From Microtetraspora niveoalba (GTDB lineage: Bacteria; Actinomycetota; Actinomycetes; Streptosporangiales; Streptosporangiaceae), in contig NZ_BBYM01000037.1 of assembly GCF_001570405.1 (NCBI RefSeq), forward strand, positions 1 to 64,000: a stretch of DNA of 64,000 bases, written 5' to 3'. The stretch's first letter is position 1. Every line of letters starts with the position of its first letter. This document shows, piece by piece, positions 35,517-43,179 of this stretch. The notes beneath the pieces are model-generated. The model was given only the letters and a program-made list of their open reading frames with translations, did no database searches and had not been told where the DNA came from. The translations under genes were made by a program, and so were the position numbers.

Positions 35517-35536
35517 GCGCGAGCGAAGCGAGCGCG
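35517..35536. repeat. 20-nt mirror repeat, GAGCGAAGCGAG type
   Basis: GCGCGAGCGAAGCGAGCGCG reads the same in both directions on one strand (mirror, not inverted, symmetry). It lies 15 bp from the glnA2 stop. Motifs of this kind are often dispersed in high-GC actinobacterial genomes; I cannot count copies here. Confidence 0.6.
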
Positions 35537-35550
35537 AATAGACACAGGCG

Positions 35551-36912
35551 TCACAGGATCGGAAGGTAGCGCCCGAGCTCGAACTCGGTGACCTGGCGGC
35601 GGTACTCGCGCCACTCGGTCCGCTTGTTGCGCAGGAAGAAGTCGAAGACGTGCTCGCCCAGCGTCTCGGCCACCAGCTCGCTGCGCTCCATCACCGATAT
35701 CGCCTCGTCGAGCGACTGCGGCAGCGGCTGGATGCCGAGCGCGCGCCGCTCCCCGCTGGTCAGCGCCCACACGTCGTCCTCCGCGCCGGGCGGCATGTCG
35801 TACCCCTGCTCGATGCCCTTGAGCCCGGCGGCGAGGATCACCGCGAACGCCAGGTACGGGTTGCACGAGGAGTCGAGCGAGCGGAACTCGATGCGGGTCG
35901 AGCCGCTCTTGTGCGGCTTGTACATCGGCACCCGCACCAGGGCGGAGCGGTTGTTGTGCCCCCAGCAGATGTACGCGGGCGCCTCGCCGCCCGCCCCGGC
36001 GATCGCCTCGGCGCCGCCCCACAGCCGCTTGTACGAGTTCACCCACTGGTTGCAGACCGCCGTGATCTCGGCGGCATGGCGCAGCAGGCCGCCGATGAAC
36101 GACCGGCCGACCTTGGAGAGCTGGTAGTCGGCGCCGGGCTCGTAGAAGGCGTTCCGGTCGCCCTCGAAGAGCGACATGTGGGTGTGCATGCCCGAGCCGG
36201 GGTACTCGGTGAACGGCTTGGGCATGAAGGACGCCCACACGCCCTGCTCCAGCGCGACCTCCTTCATGACCAGCCGGAAGGTCATGATGTTGTCGGCGGT
36301 CGTCAGCGCGTCCGCGTAGCGCAGGTCGATCTCCTGCTGGCCGGGGGCGCCCTCGTGGTGGCTGTACTCCACCGAGATGCCCATCGACTCCAGCATCATG
36401 ATCGCCTGGCGGCGGAAGTCGTGGCCCGCGCTGTGCGGCGTGTGGTCGAAGTAGCCGCCCTCGTCTATCGGGCTGGGCCGCTCCCCGCGCTCGGGCCGGT
36501 CGCGGAGCAGGAAGAACTCCACCTCGGGGTGGGTGTAGAAGGTGAAGCCCATCTCGGCCGCCCGGGCCAGCGTGCGCTTGAGCACCCAGCGCGGGTCGGC
36601 GTGCGACGGCGAGCCGTCCGGCATGAGGATGTCGCAGAACATGCGGGCCGCGCCGGGCGACTCGCTGCGCCACGGCAGGATCTGGAACGTGGACGGGTCC
36701 GGCTTGGCGAGCATGTCGGACTCGTAGACCCGCGAGAAGCCCTCGATCGCCGACCCGTCGAACCCGATGCCCTCGGCGAAGGCGCCTTCGAGCTCGGCGG
36801 GCGCGATGGCCACCGACTTGAGGAAGCCGAGCACGTCGGTGAACCACAGCCGGATGAACCGGATGTCGCGCTCTTCGAGCGTGCGGAGAACGAATTCCTG
36901 CTGGCGGTCCAC
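35551..36912 (-). CDS. glnA2: glutamine synthetase-like enzyme GlnA2, probable gamma-glutamylpolyamine synthetase type
   Basis: 453 residues. It has the GS fold motifs FDGSAIEGF, HPEVEFFLL, GSGMHTHMSL and NNRSALVRVP. At the adenylylation position of GlnA (Tyr402) it has Trp382 (DVWALTSGE), so GlnE should not modify it. It corresponds to M. tuberculosis GlnA2 (Rv2222c) and to S. coelicolor GlnA2, for which gamma-glutamylation of polyamines has been reported. It starts with GTG 36912 after GAGAGG. A GlnR-like half-site and an inverted repeat lie upstream. Confidence 0.93.
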   Translation of the reverse strand: MDRQQEFVLRTLEERDIRFIRLWFTDVLGFLKSVAIAPAELEGAFAEGIGFDGSAIEGFSRVYESDMLAKPDPSTFQILPWRSESPGAARMFCDILMPDGSPSHADPRWVLKRTLARAAEMGFTFYTHPEVEFFLLRDRPERGERPSPIDEGGYFDHTPHSAGHDFRRQAIMMLESMGISVEYSHHEGAPGQQEIDLRYADALTTADNIMTFRLVMKEVALEQGVWASFMPKPFTEYPGSGMHTHMSLFEGDRNAFYEPGADYQLSKVGRSFIGGLLRHAAEITAVCNQWVNSYKRLWGGAEAIAGAGGEAPAYICWGHNNRSALVRVPMYKPHKSGSTRIEFRSLDSSCNPYLAFAVILAAGLKGIEQGYDMPPGAEDDVWALTSGERRALGIQPLPQSLDEAISVMERSELVAETLGEHVFDFFLRNKRTEWREYRRQVTEFELGRYLPIL

Positions 36913-36930
36913 GGCGTACCTCTCGGGAAC

Positions 36931-36982
36931 TACACGTCTGGTCTCGTACCAGTGTGCCCTCTGCGTGTTTCACCTGCATTAC
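36931..36982 (-). promoter_or_regulatory. glnA2 control region
   Basis: Read on the minus strand, GTAAT-n6-GAAAC (36967-36982) matches half of a GlnR box. CTGGT-n5-ACCAG (36938-36952) is an inverted repeat. The plus-strand 10-mer TACACGTCTG (36931-36940) recurs upstream of the amidotransferase gene at 33378-33387 in the same orientation to the start. Confidence 0.45.
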
Positions 36983-37009
36983 GAGGGAACGGCCCGCCGG
37001 CGACGGCCG

Positions 37010-37972
37010 TCACGCCCCGCTGACCAGCGCGTCCCCCATGGAGGTGCGCCGGTAGAGCACCTCCCTGCCCATGCGCTGCCGGGTGACGAGTCCGCCGCCG
37101 GACAGCACGGTCAGATGCTGGCTCACCGCCCCCGGGGTGAGATCCATCCGGCGGGCCAGCGCGGACGTCGAGGCGGGCTCCTCCAGCGCGGCGAGGATGC
37201 CCGCCCTGGTACGGCCGATGAGCGCGCTCAGCCCTCCGGAGGTGCACGGCCGTCCCGTCGTCCACAGCGTGCCGACGCCCCACGCCGGATAGCACAGCAG
37301 CGACTGGTACGGCTCGCACATGATCGCGGCGTCGGGCCAGTGGAACGCGCTCGGCACGAGCAGCAGGCCGTCCCCGGTGACCGGCCCGGAGTGGTTCCAC
37401 GCCTTGGCGACGACGAGCCGGTCGCCGCGCCAGACGACGGAGTCGTGCAGGTCGGCGAACACCTCCTGCACTCCACCGGTCGCGAGGATGCGGGACCGCC
37501 GCATGACGTCGGCCTCCAGCACGCCGTAGACGCGCGGCCAGAACTCCTCCATGGCGACGGTCCAGAGGTCCCACAGCGTGTCGGACACGCGGCGGATGCC
37601 GGCCTCCGGGTCGTCGGCGAACCCGCGCAGCGCCTCGGGGTCGGGGGAGCGCACGTGGGCCACCTCCTCCAGGGCCCTCTCGGGCCGCGTGCGCCGTACC
37701 CTCTCCAGCTCGGCCGCGAAGTCCGGGAGCGTCGTGTCCGGCGGCGGCGTCAGGAAGTCGGGGAGGTAGCCCCGCATCGGGACGAGCGCGTACAGCTCGG
37801 AGAGGTCGAGCCCGGCCACCCGGGGCCGTACGGCGCGCAGCCACGGCAGGTGGACGGAGTGCCGGCCGGGCTGACGCAGCACGCGCAGGCTCGACACCAG
37901 CTCCCACAACGGCGAGAACGCGAACCGCAGCCGGGCCACGTCACCGGGGGCGAACCACCACTCGATGGTCAC
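37010..37972 (-). CDS. DUF5937/ArsR-family transcriptional regulator
   Basis: 320 residues. The N-terminal two thirds are a DUF5937-type region (DVARLRFAFSPLWELVSSLR). The C-terminal winged helix is ArsR-like: LARRMDLTPGAVSQHLTVL, then GLVTRQRMGREVLYRRT. It is divergent from the MFS gene over 81 bp that contain an inverted repeat, the usual layout of a repressor with its exporter. The ligand is unknown. Confidence 0.9.
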   Translation of the reverse strand: MTIEWWFAPGDVARLRFAFSPLWELVSSLRVLRQPGRHSVHLPWLRAVRPRVAGLDLSELYALVPMRGYLPDFLTPPPDTTLPDFAAELERVRRTRPERALEEVAHVRSPDPEALRGFADDPEAGIRRVSDTLWDLWTVAMEEFWPRVYGVLEADVMRRSRILATGGVQEVFADLHDSVVWRGDRLVVAKAWNHSGPVTGDGLLLVPSAFHWPDAAIMCEPYQSLLCYPAWGVGTLWTTGRPCTSGGLSALIGRTRAGILAALEEPASTSALARRMDLTPGAVSQHLTVLSGGGLVTRQRMGREVLYRRTSMGDALVSGA

Positions 37973-37995
37973 CGGCCCACCTTTCGGCGCAGGAC

Positions 37996-38015
37996 GTTTC
38001 AGCGAGGGCTAAAAC
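37996..38015. promoter_or_regulatory. candidate ArsR operator
   Basis: GTTTCAGC-GAGG-GCTAAAAC is an 8-bp-arm inverted repeat with one mismatch, placed between the divergent regulator (start 37972) and transporter (start 38054). Confidence 0.55.
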
Positions 38016-38053
38016 ATTCGCATCGTACCGAACACCTGTCCGAGGCTTTCCCC

Positions 38054-39274
38054 GTGACAAGCACGACCATCGCCAGGACCGGCTTCCTCCGGTCGCGGAT
38101 CGGCGGCCTCCCCCGTCCCTTCTGGGCCCTCTTCGGCGGCACCCTCGTCAACCGTCTCGGCACCATGGTGGAGCCGTTCATCGGCGTCTACCTGACCCAG
38201 TCGCGCGGGATGTCGCTCGCGTCGACCGGCCTGGTGCTCACCGTCTACGGCGCGGGGTCGCTGGCGTCCCAGCCGGTGGCGGGGTGGATGGCCGACCGTT
38301 TCGGGCGGCGGGTGACGCTGACCGGATCGATGATCTTGACGGCGGTCGCGTTCATCGTGCTCGGGTACACGACGAGCGTCCCGGGGATCGTCGCCGGGAT
38401 GTTCGTGCTCGGGATCGTGATCGACGCCTACCGTCCCGCCTCCCAGGCGCTGGTGGCCGACCTGGTCTCCCCCGAGGACCGGCCCCGCGCGTACGGCCTG
38501 ATCTACTGGGCGCTCAACCTGGGCTTCTCCGTCGCGATGATCGCCGGCGGCTGGCTGGCCAAGGCCGGCTTCACCACGCTGTTCTGGATCGACGCGATCA
38601 CCTGCGCCGCCTTCGGCGTCCTGGTGTGGCGGGCGATCCCCGAGACCCGCCCGGCCAAGAGCGAAGTGTCCGAGGGCGGGTTCGGCGACGTTCTGCGCGA
38701 CCGCCTGATGGTCGCCTTCACGCTGATCAACCTCGTGTACGCGTTCGTCTATCTCCAGGGGTTCACCACGCTGCCGCTGGCGATGACCGGCCAGGGCCTC
38801 GCGACCAGCGCGTACGGCAGCGCGATGGCGGTGAACGGCGTGCTGATCGTGGTCGTCCAGCCGCTGACGAACGCCTGGTTGTCCCGCCGGGACCCGAGCC
38901 GCCTGCTCGCCCTGGGATTCGCGGTCGTGGGCGGAGGGTTCGCGCTCACCGCCCTGATGTCGTCGGCGCTCGGCCACGGCCTCGCGATCGCCGTCTGGAC
39001 GCTCGGCGAGATCGCCCTGGCCGGCATCCCCGGCACGATCGTCGCCGCGCTCGCCCCGCCCCACCTGCGGGGCCGCTACGCCGGCCTGAACGGCTTCGCC
39101 TGGTCGGCCGCCTCGCTGCTCGCGCCGCTCCTCGGCACCCGGCTGCTCGAAGCCGGCGCGCCGGTCCTGTGGGTCACCTGCGGCGCACTGGGAGTGCTGG
39201 CCGCCCTGGCCATGCTCGGCATCGCCCCCGCGATCCGCCGCCGCTCTGGCGTTGAGGGACTTATCCCGACATAA
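38054..39274 (+). CDS. MFS transporter
   Basis: 406 residues from GTG 38054. Twelve transmembrane helices and the loop 2-3 motif A-like sequence WMADRFGRRVTLTG are present. It resembles drug-efflux MFS proteins. Its expression is probably controlled by the divergent ArsR-type protein. The open frame upstream of 38054 is an antisense shadow of the regulator. Confidence 0.92.
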   Translation: MTSTTIARTGFLRSRIGGLPRPFWALFGGTLVNRLGTMVEPFIGVYLTQSRGMSLASTGLVLTVYGAGSLASQPVAGWMADRFGRRVTLTGSMILTAVAFIVLGYTTSVPGIVAGMFVLGIVIDAYRPASQALVADLVSPEDRPRAYGLIYWALNLGFSVAMIAGGWLAKAGFTTLFWIDAITCAAFGVLVWRAIPETRPAKSEVSEGGFGDVLRDRLMVAFTLINLVYAFVYLQGFTTLPLAMTGQGLATSAYGSAMAVNGVLIVVVQPLTNAWLSRRDPSRLLALGFAVVGGGFALTALMSSALGHGLAIAVWTLGEIALAGIPGTIVAALAPPHLRGRYAGLNGFAWSAASLLAPLLGTRLLEAGAPVLWVTCGALGVLAALAMLGIAPAIRRRSGVEGLIPT

Positions 39275-39286
39275 TCCACGTCCACC

Positions 39287-41317
39287 ATGAACGAACGACG
39301 CGGGCGGGTGGTCGCGACCGTCATGGCGGCCACGGCGCTCGCCCTGACGTCGTTCGGCGTGCTGGTCCAGCTCGGGCTCCCCCCGGAGTGGCGGCCCGAG
39401 TTCCCGGTCACCCCGGATCTCGGCGTCGGCCTCACCTTCGCGCCCGTCGGCGCCTTCCTCGTCGCGCAACGCCCGCGGCTGAGCCTCGCCTGGCTGATGT
39501 GCGCGGGCGGGCTGCTCGGCGCGGGCAACGTCGCGAGCGTGGCGCTCCTCCTCCACTTCGGGTCCCGGGGCGACCTCGCCGTCGCCGGGGTCATGCGCTG
39601 GGCGGACGTGATCTGCTGGGGCGTCGCGGGCCTGCTGCTCGCCATCGTGCTCCCCCTCTACTCGCCGACCGGCCGGCTGCCGTCGCGCCGCTGGCTGCCG
39701 GTCGTCCTCGCCGGGGGCCTGGCGACGCTCGCCGAGATCGTCGTGATCGTCGCGCGCCCCACCCCGGACCCGGCGCGCTACCGCCTGCCCGCCGTCATCC
39801 CCAACCCCCTGGCGATCGAGGCGCTCGCGCCGTACTACGCCGGGATCCTGGACGTCCTCGCGTACACGGTGCAGGTGTGCGTGGTCGCCGCGCTGCTCTC
39901 GCTCGTGCTGCGGCTGCGGCGGGCCGACCCGGTCACGCGCCGCCAGATCGCCTGGCCGCTCATCGCCTTCGCCGGATATGTCGCCTTCTATCTGCCGGGC
40001 ATGTCCACGATGGTGCTCGCGACGGCGTGGACGGCCGTCATCCCCATCGCGATCCTCTTCTCCGCGCTGCGCTACCGCCTGTACGGCATCGACACCGTCA
40101 TCAGCAGGACCTTCGTGGCGGCGGGCCTGCTCGGCGTGGTCGGCGCCGTCTACTTCGGCGCGAGCGCCCTGGCCGGCGTGCTCGCGTCGGGGTACCACCA
40201 GATCGCCGGGCTCGTCGCGGCGCTGGCCTCCGGCGCGCTGTTCCAGCCGCTGCGCCGCGGCCTCCAGCGCGCGGTCGACCACATGCTCTACGGCCCGGTC
40301 GGCGACCCCAGGGCGCTCGCCGAGCGGCTCACCCAGGAGGTGCGCCGGGCCGGCCCCGCCGACGCGCTCGCCTCCGTCGTCGCGGTCGTGCGGGACGGCC
40401 TCGCGGTCGGCGGCGCCGCCGTCGAGGTCGCGGGCGGCAGGCCCGGCTACGTCGCGAGCGGCGACGTCGGCGGCGCCCCCAGAGAGATCGCCCTCGTCTG
40501 GCACGGCGAGCCGGTGGGCCGCCTGCTGATCGGCGAGCCGGGCGCGCGGCGGTTCGCCGCCGCCCACGACGAGCGGGTCATCACCACCCTGCTGCCCCAC
40601 GTCGCCGACGTGGCCCACGCCGTGCGCATGGCCGCCGACCTCCAGCGGTCCAGAGAGCGGATCCTCTCCACGCGGGAGGAGGAGCGCCGCCGGCTGCGCC
40701 GCGACCTGCACGACGGCCTCGGCCAGACCCTGTCCGGCATGGCGATGACCATCAACATGGCGCGGCTCACCCTCACGCGCTCCCCCGCCGACGCCGACGG
40801 CCTGCTCCGCGAGCTGCGCACCGGCATGGACGCCGTCACCGGCGACATCCGGCAGCTCGTGTACGGCCTGCGGCCCCCGGCGCTCGACGACCTCGGCCTC
40901 GCGGGAGCCGTACGGGCCCTGGCTGAGGAGGGGCCGCCGCCCGCGGAGGTCGTGGTGGAGGGCGAGACGTCCGGGTTGCCGGCCGCCGTCGAGGTGGCGG
41001 TGTACCGGATCGTCCAGGAGGCGCTCACCAACGTCCGCCGGCACGCCCGCGCCGAGCATGTGCGGGTGACGCTGTCCCGCGACGCCGAGTTGCGGGTCAC
41101 CGTCGCCGACGACGGCGTCGGCCTGCCGGAGGGCAGGCGGGCCGGGGTGGGGACCTCCTCGATGCGGGAACGCGCCGCCGAGCTGGGCGGAAGCTGCGTC
41201 GTCGCCTCCCCGCCGGGCGGCGGGACCACGGTCGAGGCCCGGTTCCCCCTCGCCTCCGACGGAGGGCCTCCCTCCCCCCACGACTCCGCGAGCGCGTCCA
41301 CCGCCTCGCCGAGCTGA
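39287..41317 (+). CDS. large NarL-type sensor histidine kinase
   Basis: 676 residues. About eight membrane segments occupy the first 300 residues. A GAF-like cytoplasmic region follows (about 330-450). The HisKA_3 helix has phosphoacceptor His475 in RRDLHDGLGQTLSG, then a HATPase domain (EALTNVRRHARAEH, VADDGVGLPE, GTSSMRERAAELGG). It starts 12 bases after the MFS stop. The gene downstream encodes a receiver-containing SARP regulator, its likely partner. Confidence 0.94.
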   Translation: MNERRGRVVATVMAATALALTSFGVLVQLGLPPEWRPEFPVTPDLGVGLTFAPVGAFLVAQRPRLSLAWLMCAGGLLGAGNVASVALLLHFGSRGDLAVAGVMRWADVICWGVAGLLLAIVLPLYSPTGRLPSRRWLPVVLAGGLATLAEIVVIVARPTPDPARYRLPAVIPNPLAIEALAPYYAGILDVLAYTVQVCVVAALLSLVLRLRRADPVTRRQIAWPLIAFAGYVAFYLPGMSTMVLATAWTAVIPIAILFSALRYRLYGIDTVISRTFVAAGLLGVVGAVYFGASALAGVLASGYHQIAGLVAALASGALFQPLRRGLQRAVDHMLYGPVGDPRALAERLTQEVRRAGPADALASVVAVVRDGLAVGGAAVEVAGGRPGYVASGDVGGAPREIALVWHGEPVGRLLIGEPGARRFAAAHDERVITTLLPHVADVAHAVRMAADLQRSRERILSTREEERRRLRRDLHDGLGQTLSGMAMTINMARLTLTRSPADADGLLRELRTGMDAVTGDIRQLVYGLRPPALDDLGLAGAVRALAEEGPPPAEVVVEGETSGLPAAVEVAVYRIVQEALTNVRRHARAEHVRVTLSRDAELRVTVADDGVGLPEGRRAGVGTSSMRERAAELGGSCVVASPPGGGTTVEARFPLASDGGPPSPHDSASASTASPS

Positions 41318-41477
41318 CGCCGTACGGAACGCGCCGTCCCCGGGTGGGCCGACGGCGTGCCGCCGAGGAACGGGCCGACATCTCGCCAATTTGGGGGCGA
41401 ATCTCTCAGAACGGCCCTTACGCCCCATAACCGAGCACTGCTCACTTCGGCCGGATGGCCCTACGCTTACCCGTGCG

Positions 41478-43013
41478 ATGGTGAAATTTCGTGCTCTCGG
41501 ACCGTTCCAGGCGGAATCCGACGGTCAGGTCCTTGACCTGGGCGGACAGCGGCAGCAGGCCGTACTGGCCCGGCTGCTCGTCGCGGGCGGCCGCGCCGTG
41601 CCCGTCGGGATGCTCATCGACGACCTGTGGCCGGGAGAGCCGCCCGCGCAGGCGCTCTCGACCGTCCAGGGGTACGTGTCGCGGCTGCGCCGCGCACTCG
41701 AACCGGACCGCGCGCCGCGCGAGCAGGCGGGGGTCCTCGTCTCGGCTCCCCCGGGGTACGCGCTGCGCGCCACGGTCGAGCAGGTGGACTCCTGGTGGTT
41801 CGAGGACCTCGTCAAGAGCGACCACGACGGCGATCCGGCGCGGACGTTCGAACGGATGGAGACCGCGCTCGGCCTGTGGCGGGGACCCGCGCTGGCCGAG
41901 TTCCTCGACCTGCCCTGGGCGGTGACCGAGGGGCTGCGCCTGGAGGAACTGCGCCTGCTCGCGGTCGAACGCCGGGGCGACGCCGCCGTACGGCTCGGCA
42001 GGACCGGCGCGCTGATCCCGGACCTGGAGGCGCACGCGTCGGCGTACCCGCTGCGCGAGGAGGCGTGGCGGCTGCTGGCGCTCGCGCTTTACCGGGCGGG
42101 GCGGCAGGGGGACGCGCTCGGCGCCCTGCGGCGGGCGCGCGAGGCGCTCCGCGACGAGCTGGGCCTGGACCTGGGCCCGACCCTGCAGCGGCTCGAACAG
42201 GACATCTTCTCGCAGGCGCCGCACCTGGACGCGCCCGCCCCCGGGGCCTCCGTCACGGCCGCCGCGCCGTCCGGCGGCCCCGCCTCCGGGCTCGGGACGG
42301 CCCCGGCCTCGGGGACGGGGGCGGCGCAGGGAGCCGGGGCGGCGGACGCCGGGGCGACGCCCCCGCTCCGCGTCGTGATCGCCGACGACCAGGCGCTCGT
42401 GCGCACCGGCCTGAAGGTGATCCTGGACCTCGAACCCGGTCTGGAGCTCGTCGGCGAGGCCGAGAACGGCGAGCAGGCGATCGCCGCCGTGCGGGAGACG
42501 CGGCCGGACGTGGTCCTCATGGACATCCAGATGCCCCGGCTGGACGGGCTGGCGGCGGCACGCCGGATCCTCGCGGGCGAGACCCCGCCGAAGGTGATCA
42601 TGATGACGACCTTCGGGACCGACGAGAACCTGTACGCGGCGCTGCGCGCGGGGGTGAGCGGCTTCGTGCTCAAGACGTCGCCGCCGGAGCAGCTCGTGGC
42701 GGCGATCCGGGCGGCCGTCGCGGGCGACGCCCTGCTCGACCCGGCGGTGACCACGCACCTGATCGCGGCCTTCGCCGGGCGGCGCGACCCGGCCGCTCCG
42801 GCGGGCCTGTCGGACTCCGACCTCGACCTCGTCAAGCTGGTGGCGCGCGGCTTCACCAACCGGCAGATCGCCGTCACCCTGGCCGTCCACGAACGGGAGG
42901 TGGCCGACGAGATCGCCGCGCTGCTCGGGCGGCTGGACCTGCTCGACCGCGCGCAGCTCGTCGTCCTCGCGTACGAGAGCGGGCTGATCAGCCCCGGCTC
43001 GCCCCGGGACTGA
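41478..43013 (+). CDS. SARP (AfsR-type) regulator fused to a NarL-type response regulator
   Basis: 511 residues from ATG 41478 (GTG 41481 also possible). Residues 1-95 are an OmpR-like winged helix (MLIDDLWPGEPP, VQGYVSRLRRAL), and 100-245 a bacterial transcriptional activator domain. A Gly/Ala/Pro linker (250-295) leads to a complete receiver (298-430) with D303, D304, phosphoacceptor D349 and K399. Residues 443-503 are a LuxR-type helix-turn-helix with a degenerate recognition helix (HEREVADEIAALL where VKTHVSRVL is usual). SARP domains bind direct repeats and recruit polymerase. The fused receiver puts SARP activity under a kinase, probably the one at 39287. The architecture is uncommon. 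Confidence 0.9.
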   Translation: MVKFRALGPFQAESDGQVLDLGGQRQQAVLARLLVAGGRAVPVGMLIDDLWPGEPPAQALSTVQGYVSRLRRALEPDRAPREQAGVLVSAPPGYALRATVEQVDSWWFEDLVKSDHDGDPARTFERMETALGLWRGPALAEFLDLPWAVTEGLRLEELRLLAVERRGDAAVRLGRTGALIPDLEAHASAYPLREEAWRLLALALYRAGRQGDALGALRRAREALRDELGLDLGPTLQRLEQDIFSQAPHLDAPAPGASVTAAAPSGGPASGLGTAPASGTGAAQGAGAADAGATPPLRVVIADDQALVRTGLKVILDLEPGLELVGEAENGEQAIAAVRETRPDVVLMDIQMPRLDGLAAARRILAGETPPKVIMMTTFGTDENLYAALRAGVSGFVLKTSPPEQLVAAIRAAVAGDALLDPAVTTHLIAAFAGRRDPAAPAGLSDSDLDLVKLVARGFTNRQIAVTLAVHEREVADEIAALLGRLDLLDRAQLVVLAYESGLISPGSPRD

Positions 43014-43065
43014 CGGCCGTCCGCGGCGGCGTCCTCGCCGGGCGACGGCGAGGGTGGCCGTCGCC

Positions 43066-43101
43066 GACGGCGTCCCGGCCGGCGACGGCGTCCCAGCCGG
43101 C
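43066..43101. repeat. 18-bp tandem repeat, two copies
   Basis: GACGGCGTCCCRGCCGGC is repeated in tandem at 43066-43083 and 43084-43101 with one mismatch, in the spacer before nadE. Confidence 0.75.
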
Positions 43102-43143
43102 GACAGTGCGGGCGACCCGCCACACATCGGACTTATCGTCGCT

Positions 43144-43173
43144 TTGACGACAAATGACGGCGGGTTCTACGCT
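43144..43173 (+). promoter_or_regulatory. nadE promoter, probably giving a leaderless mRNA
   Basis: TTGACG (43144-43149) and TACGCT (43168-43173) are 18 bp apart. The -10 ends 6 bases before GTG 43180, and no ribosome-binding site is visible, so transcription should start at or beside the start codon. Confidence 0.55.
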
Positions 43174-43179
43174 GGGCGT

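Noticed and set aside
38009-41428. 1139-codon minus-strand frame
   Set aside because: Antisense to the MFS and kinase genes, His/Gly/Arg-rich without domains; a typical high-GC shadow.
43054-43179. 42-residue extension of NadE
   Set aside because: It passes through a tandem repeat and the likely promoter, and relatives start at the QLRIALAQ strand.
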